Assembly: GCA_964611385.1 (NCBI GenBank) | Contig: CAZSXS010000022.1 | Coordinates: 1 to 45,258 of the forward strand | Source: CAZSXS01 sp964611385 | Lineage (GTDB): Bacteria > Bacillota > Clostridia > Lachnospirales > CAYPQA01 | Direction of reading: 5' to 3' | DNA: 45,258 nucleotides | In this document: one piece after another, positions 41,553 through 45,258 of the stretch | Position numbering within the stretch: the first letter of the stretch is position 1 | Layout: the number at the start of each line of letters is the position of its first letter | The notes under the pieces: generated by a model | What the model was told of the DNA's origin: nothing | The model's input: only the letters and a program-made list of their open reading frames with translations | The model's database searches: none | Made by a program: the position numbers and the translations under genes

Positions 41553-42107
41553 TTGCATGATGACAATGACAATACATTGATGGAATTAACGCAGAGCGGG
41601 GACAAAAAAGCTTACGAAGAACTTGTCTTAAAGCATAGAGTGAAGGCAATCGAATTTGCAAATAGCTTTGTATTCAATTATTATACCGCAGAGGATATTG
41701 TTCAGGAATGCTTTGCAAAAATATATATCAGCAGGCAAAGGTATAAACCATCTTTCACATTCAAAACTTACCTGTTTACTGTCATCCGCAATCGCTGTAT
41801 TGATGAGTTAAGGAGAGCTAAGCCCTTAAGTCCAATCAATTTTGACGAGGAGTTTGAGATAAGCGATTTGAACACACCGGAAAAAATGATGGTCGAAAGG
41901 GAACGATATCAAACCATATTTGCAAATCTAAACGGCTTACAAGATGCGTATAAAACGGCTCTTTATCTCTATGCCGTAGAAGAAATGAGTTATAAGCAGA
42001 TTGCAGAGATTATGCAAAAATCAATGTTACAAACAAAGATCCTTATTTACAGAGCAAGGAAAAAGCTAAAAACCTTATGTAAAGGAGCCGGTATTCGTGA
42101 AAACTGA
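41553..42107 (+). CDS. ECF-type RNA polymerase sigma factor
   Basis: The 184-residue protein has sigma region 2 (YYTAEDIVQECFAKIYISRQ, then FKTYLFTVIRNRCIDELRRA) and region 4 (LYAVEEMSYKQIAEIMQKSM, LQTKILIYRARKKLK). A TTG start at 41553 fits a GGAGGTGAGC site. The gene overlaps the next by 11 bp. Together with a small membrane protein and an ABC-2 exporter downstream it follows the plan of the Bacillus SigY-YxlCDEFG operon, in which the sigma factor drives its own operon. Confidence 0.9.
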   Translation: MHDDNDNTLMELTQSGDKKAYEELVLKHRVKAIEFANSFVFNYYTAEDIVQECFAKIYISRQRYKPSFTFKTYLFTVIRNRCIDELRRAKPLSPINFDEEFEISDLNTPEKMMVERERYQTIFANLNGLQDAYKTALYLYAVEEMSYKQIAEIMQKSMLQTKILIYRARKKLKTLCKGAGIREN

Positions 42108-42399
42108 GCAAGAGTTCTTAATTTCGATGTGGCAAACGGTTTCAGACATTGAATTTGAAGAAAGACAAAAAGAAATTGCAAAGCTAAAAAATCGTCAATT
42201 GATCAAACAAACGATTCTGATATACGGCAGTATGCTTGTTGTCTTTGTTTTTTTAATTCTAGGTTTAAGATCCTTTTCATTGCTACTAAACTACAGCTAC
42301 AGCATTTGCCTTGTGGCTATCGCTTGCGGTTATTTTACAGACAGTTTTTTCCTTGCAAGACACAAAAACAGGAGGGCTTATCTTGAAAGCAGAAATTAA
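42097..42399 (+). CDS. Small membrane protein, possible anti-sigma factor
   Basis: The 100-residue protein has a charged N-terminal segment of about 38 residues (EFEERQKEIAKLKNRQLIKQ) and two membrane spans (about 40-58 and 65-83). No zinc-binding anti-sigma motif is present. Its place between the ECF sigma gene and an ABC transporter gene, with overlapping ends on both sides, makes it a candidate partner that holds the sigma factor at the membrane, as YxlC/YxlD do for SigY. The GTG start at 42097 has a GGAGCC site. Function is inferred from position only. Confidence 0.6.
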   Translation: MKTEQEFLISMWQTVSDIEFEERQKEIAKLKNRQLIKQTILIYGSMLVVFVFLILGLRSFSLLLNYSYSICLVAIACGYFTDSFFLARHKNRRAYLESRN

Positions 42400-43102
42400 T
42401 ATTCAAAACTTAACAAAATCTTTTGGGCCAACAAAAGCGTTAAATGGGGTGTCCTTGCAGCTTGAAAAGGGGATGTTTGGACTACTTGGACGCAATGGAG
42501 CCGGAAAAACAACCCTTATGCGTATACTCACTACCCTGCTCAATCCTTCAAGCGGGACCGTAAGCGTCTGTGGTATTCCTATACACCAGGCAAAGGAAGT
42601 TCGTGGGTTGATCGGCTATCTTCCACAGGACTTTTCAATGTATCCGAGTATGAGCGTTTATGAAGCGATGGACTACCTTGGTGTTTTATCAAATCTTTCA
42701 AAAAACACCCGTTATGAGCGCATAGCCCATTTACTTCAAATGGTGAACCTGCATGATTGCAAAAAAATTAAGGTGAAGGCTTTGTCTGGGGGCATGAGGC
42801 GCCGACTTGGAATTGCACAAGCCATTTTGCATGACCCCAAGGTTCTCATTGTAGATGAACCAACGGCCGGACTTGATCCTGAGGAAAGGGTACGCTTTCG
42901 CAATTTGCTTTGTGATATTGCTGAGGATAGAATTGTTATGCTATCGACACATATTGTCGAAGACATTGAAAAAACCTGTGAAAACATAGCTATTCTAGAC
43001 AAGGGTAGCCTTATTTATAACGGAACACTGAAAGCCTTTATTGGTACAGAAGATGGACTTGAAGCGGCCTATATGAAACAGATGGGAGGGCAAAAACAAT
43101 GA
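42383..43102 (+). CDS. ABC transporter ATP-binding protein
   Basis: The 239-residue ATPase has Walker A (GRNGAGKTTLMRIL), signature LSGGMRRRLGIAQA, Walker B (VLIVDEPTAGLDPEER) and the H-loop (LSTHIVED). A TTG start at 42383 fits the AGGAGGG site and lies within the end of the preceding gene; the longer open frame belongs to that gene's sequence. The stop overlaps the next start by 4 bp (ATGA). Confidence 0.93.
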   Translation: MKAEINIQNLTKSFGPTKALNGVSLQLEKGMFGLLGRNGAGKTTLMRILTTLLNPSSGTVSVCGIPIHQAKEVRGLIGYLPQDFSMYPSMSVYEAMDYLGVLSNLSKNTRYERIAHLLQMVNLHDCKKIKVKALSGGMRRRLGIAQAILHDPKVLIVDEPTAGLDPEERVRFRNLLCDIAEDRIVMLSTHIVEDIEKTCENIAILDKGSLIYNGTLKAFIGTEDGLEAAYMKQMGGQKQ

Positions 43103-44403
43103 GCCTTTTCTTCAAAGAATGTAAGCTCATAGCAAGAAGTATCATTTATTTTGTTTTCATTGCTGTTATGATTCTTTTTTACATTTCACAGCTTGGCAAC
43201 TATGCAGGTGTTGACATCAAGCAAGTACAAGACAATGCAGCGTATTCATACTCGAATCCGCTTATGGAACCACCAATAGATGCAGAGTTTTACGGCACAA
43301 AGCAGGCAGAAATACCCGAGCAGATTATGCCTAGTGCGATTCTTTCACTGGTTCAGGAATATTTAGCAAATAAGTATACTACCTATCCCCTTGGATTTTA
43401 TAAAAATGTTAAGCTGAATGAAAAAGACCAGCTCAAAGTTGCAAACAAGATAGAAGAGCTAACCAACGCAAGGCCCGAAGAGCTAGTGAACAGTCTTGAA
43501 GAATTTGCCAAGCTCCGATCAAATGCTTATCTGAGCGGAACAGAACCTCCAAAAGCAGAAGAATTTGTATCTATTTTTGTTACATATGATGTTTTTAAGG
43601 AAAAAATGGCAGAGATAGATCAAATTTTAGGGGGTGGCTCTCAGTATTCTAGTGAGTGGTTATTAAAGAATGGAAGAGTTCCTCTTACTTATGAAGAAAA
43701 ACTTACAAATTATACGGCTTTCATAAGGGAGGATCAAATCACGGGCGCATATGCAAGGCTTTTTTGCGACTATATGGGGATCGTCATTTCCTTATTCAGT
43801 ATTTTTGTACCCGTAGCCTTTTTAATGCGAGATCGAAGAGCGAATATGAACGAACTGCTTTATTCCCGCAAAAAAGGATCAGCTTCACTTGTTTTTTTAC
43901 GATATGGCGCCGTTGTTTTTATGATGCTCCTTCCCTTTTTACTTCTGTCTATCATACCCACTGTCCAGCTTGTTCAATATGGGGCTTCAATGGATCTAAG
44001 CGTTGATGCATTTGCTTTCCTTAAGTATATCCTAAGCTGGCTCCTTCCAACATTGATGACAACAACAGCTATTGGATTTATCTTTACTATTTTAACGGAT
44101 ACACCAATTGCAATCGCAATACAGCTCTTGTGGGGGTATTTTTTCGATTTGATGCTTAGTTTTCAACGAATGCAAGGAGGAAACTATGGCTTTGAGCTTG
44201 TCATACGCCATAATATTCTTGGCAATCTGCAAGAGGTCAAGGATGGAATGAATGCACTTGTGATTAACAGAAGTTTCTATGTCATTGTATCCTTAGTCCT
44301 CATTGTGATAAGCTCCTTGATTTATGATCAAAAAAGAAGGGGGCGACTTGATTTTGGCGGCAGCTTACAGAAAATCTTTAGACCTAGCAAAAGTACAAAT
44401 TAA
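43099..44403 (+). CDS. ABC-2-type permease with large external domain
   Basis: The 434-residue protein has one N-terminal span (about 12-30), a soluble region of about 190 residues that should face outside (NAAYSYSNPLMEPPIDAEFY), then about five spans and a short basic tail. This is the plan of ABC-2/ABC-3-like permeases that handle peptides or lipids. It is coupled to the ATPase gene at its start and overlaps the next permease gene at its end, so both permeases likely form one exporter. Confidence 0.82.
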   Translation: MSLFFKECKLIARSIIYFVFIAVMILFYISQLGNYAGVDIKQVQDNAAYSYSNPLMEPPIDAEFYGTKQAEIPEQIMPSAILSLVQEYLANKYTTYPLGFYKNVKLNEKDQLKVANKIEELTNARPEELVNSLEEFAKLRSNAYLSGTEPPKAEEFVSIFVTYDVFKEKMAEIDQILGGGSQYSSEWLLKNGRVPLTYEEKLTNYTAFIREDQITGAYARLFCDYMGIVISLFSIFVPVAFLMRDRRANMNELLYSRKKGSASLVFLRYGAVVFMMLLPFLLLSIIPTVQLVQYGASMDLSVDAFAFLKYILSWLLPTLMTTTAIGFIFTILTDTPIAIAIQLLWGYFFDLMLSFQRMQGGNYGFELVIRHNILGNLQEVKDGMNALVINRSFYVIVSLVLIVISSLIYDQKRRGRLDFGGSLQKIFRPSKSTN

Positions 44404-44992
44404 GCACTGTATAGGCATAAGCGCATTGCTGGCTCTCCTTATGACAGCAGCTACACCTATCCTTTTTGGTATCAATGATCTGGACAGCATGGCTTCAAGC
44501 TTTATACTTGAACGATATGTTGCACTCATTGGTATTATCCTTTTTACACCCTTGTTTTCCCCCGAGGGGGATAAAAATGTTCAGGAGCTGATTGAAAGCA
44601 AGTATACTTCGCCCACGCTTGTGCTTATGATCCGACTTTGCTTGTCAAGCATCGTCGTGCTTGCTTTGATTGGTGGATGTATTGCTCTGATGCAAGTAAA
44701 TCACTGCTTGTTTCAGGTGCCGCAATTTATATTCGGTACAGTGGCCTCTGCATTGTTTTTAGGCTCCTTAGGCTTTTTGGCTCACTCCATTTCAAATAAT
44801 ATTGTGGTTGGATATATGCTGCCTGTTTTCTTTTATATACTGAACCAATTTCTCGGTGAAAAGCTTAAGCTGTTATACTTGTTCTCTTTAGTGAGAGACA
44901 GTATTCATGAGAAATACTTTCTATTTGCTGGAGCTATCCTTCTCTTTGGGCTTGGGTTACTGTTTAGATATGGACTTAGGAGGATAAGGTGA
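44348..44992 (+). CDS. Second ABC-2-type permease subunit
   Basis: The 214-residue protein has about six hydrophobic segments and a short basic N-terminus (AAAYRKSLDLAKVQIKHC). The TTG at 44348 has an AAGGGGG site 5 bp upstream and starts inside the previous gene, giving a 56-bp overlap; the ATG at 44324 has no such site. It completes the sigma/ABC unit. The last 266 bp of the window after its stop show no gene or terminator that I can support. Confidence 0.75.
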   Translation: MILAAAYRKSLDLAKVQIKHCIGISALLALLMTAATPILFGINDLDSMASSFILERYVALIGIILFTPLFSPEGDKNVQELIESKYTSPTLVLMIRLCLSSIVVLALIGGCIALMQVNHCLFQVPQFIFGTVASALFLGSLGFLAHSISNNIVVGYMLPVFFYILNQFLGEKLKLLYLFSLVRDSIHEKYFLFAGAILLFGLGLLFRYGLRRIR

Positions 44993-45258
44993 GCGTAAAG
45001 CTCAGATTTTTTCGCAAAATGATCTAAGGGTCAGGAAGGTGCACTGTATTTTTGTATTGCAAAAGCAGTCTTACTCTGTTAATATTATTGAACAGTGCAT
45101 AACGTTGTGTGAATGATGATAGAAAGGAAAACCCCTGCCTAAGCTGTGATGTAACTCAAACACTTGCAGAAGGACATGAATATTGTATTCATAAGATTTA
45201 TATAAAATAAAATGATAATAAAGATAGCTCATGTACAAAAATCACGAACGATGGTATA

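Overview
The window looks like a chromosome segment of an anaerobic, endospore-forming Firmicute of class Clostridia. The grounds are a forespore sigma factor (SigG), strong AGGAGG-type ribosome binding sites with frequent TTG and GTG starts, a sigma-I/RsgI-type pair, corrinoid-methyltransferase genes, ECF-type vitamin transport and the rplM-rpsI ribosomal pair. I cannot name the species. No tRNA, rRNA, CRISPR array or phage region was seen.

Layout. 0-5 kb: a minus-strand block with a membrane protein, a Nudix hydrolase and a four-gene unit (serine hydrolase, two ABC-2 permeases, ATPase). 5-9 kb: an XRE regulator, a gene remnant, sigG and a Na+/Ca2+ exchanger-type protein. 9-11 kb: a secreted His-rich 13-residue-repeat protein, divergent from a sigI-like/rsgI-like pair whose sensor tail is also His-rich; both sides carry a similar ACCCTA...CGTA promoter-like pair. 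11-14.2 kb: a uridine kinase-like P-loop protein, an ECF S-component behind a structured leader RNA, and kduI-kduD for unsaturated uronate breakdown. 14.3-18.1 kb: a nuclease-like/winged-helix protein overlapping tail to tail with an XRE-peptidase-like fusion, then a DeoR regulator. 18.2-25.2 kb: rplM-rpsI with a consensus promoter, trxB, an unknown Ser-rich protein, a YitT protein, an amidase and a GNAT acetyltransferase. 25.5-29.7 kb is a decaying zone: a frameshifted wecG/tagA gene, a Gfo/Idh oxidoreductase, an N-terminally deleted mttB-like gene and a uroD-like methyltransferase gene with an in-frame TGA. 30-37.6 kb: TetR and alpha/beta hydrolase, then response regulator, histidine kinase, RelA/SpoT-like protein and D,D-carboxypeptidase in a row. 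37.8-45 kb: a self-regulated HTH-ABC unit, a DHFR/RibD-like reductase, and an ECF sigma-ABC unit resembling the SigY operon plan.

The most unusual content is (1) a dispersed family of about 104-bp MITE-like elements with CTATACTCAGT/ACTGAGTATAG ends, with at least nine whole or partial copies between 17 and 33.3 kb, one nested inside another; (2) the His-rich SigI/RsgI module, which may sense metal; (3) the promoter-leader-terminator arrangement ahead of the ECF S-component; and (4) a two-component system joined to a divergent alarmone-synthetase-like protein and a penicillin-binding protein. All functional calls come from reading motifs; no database search was run.
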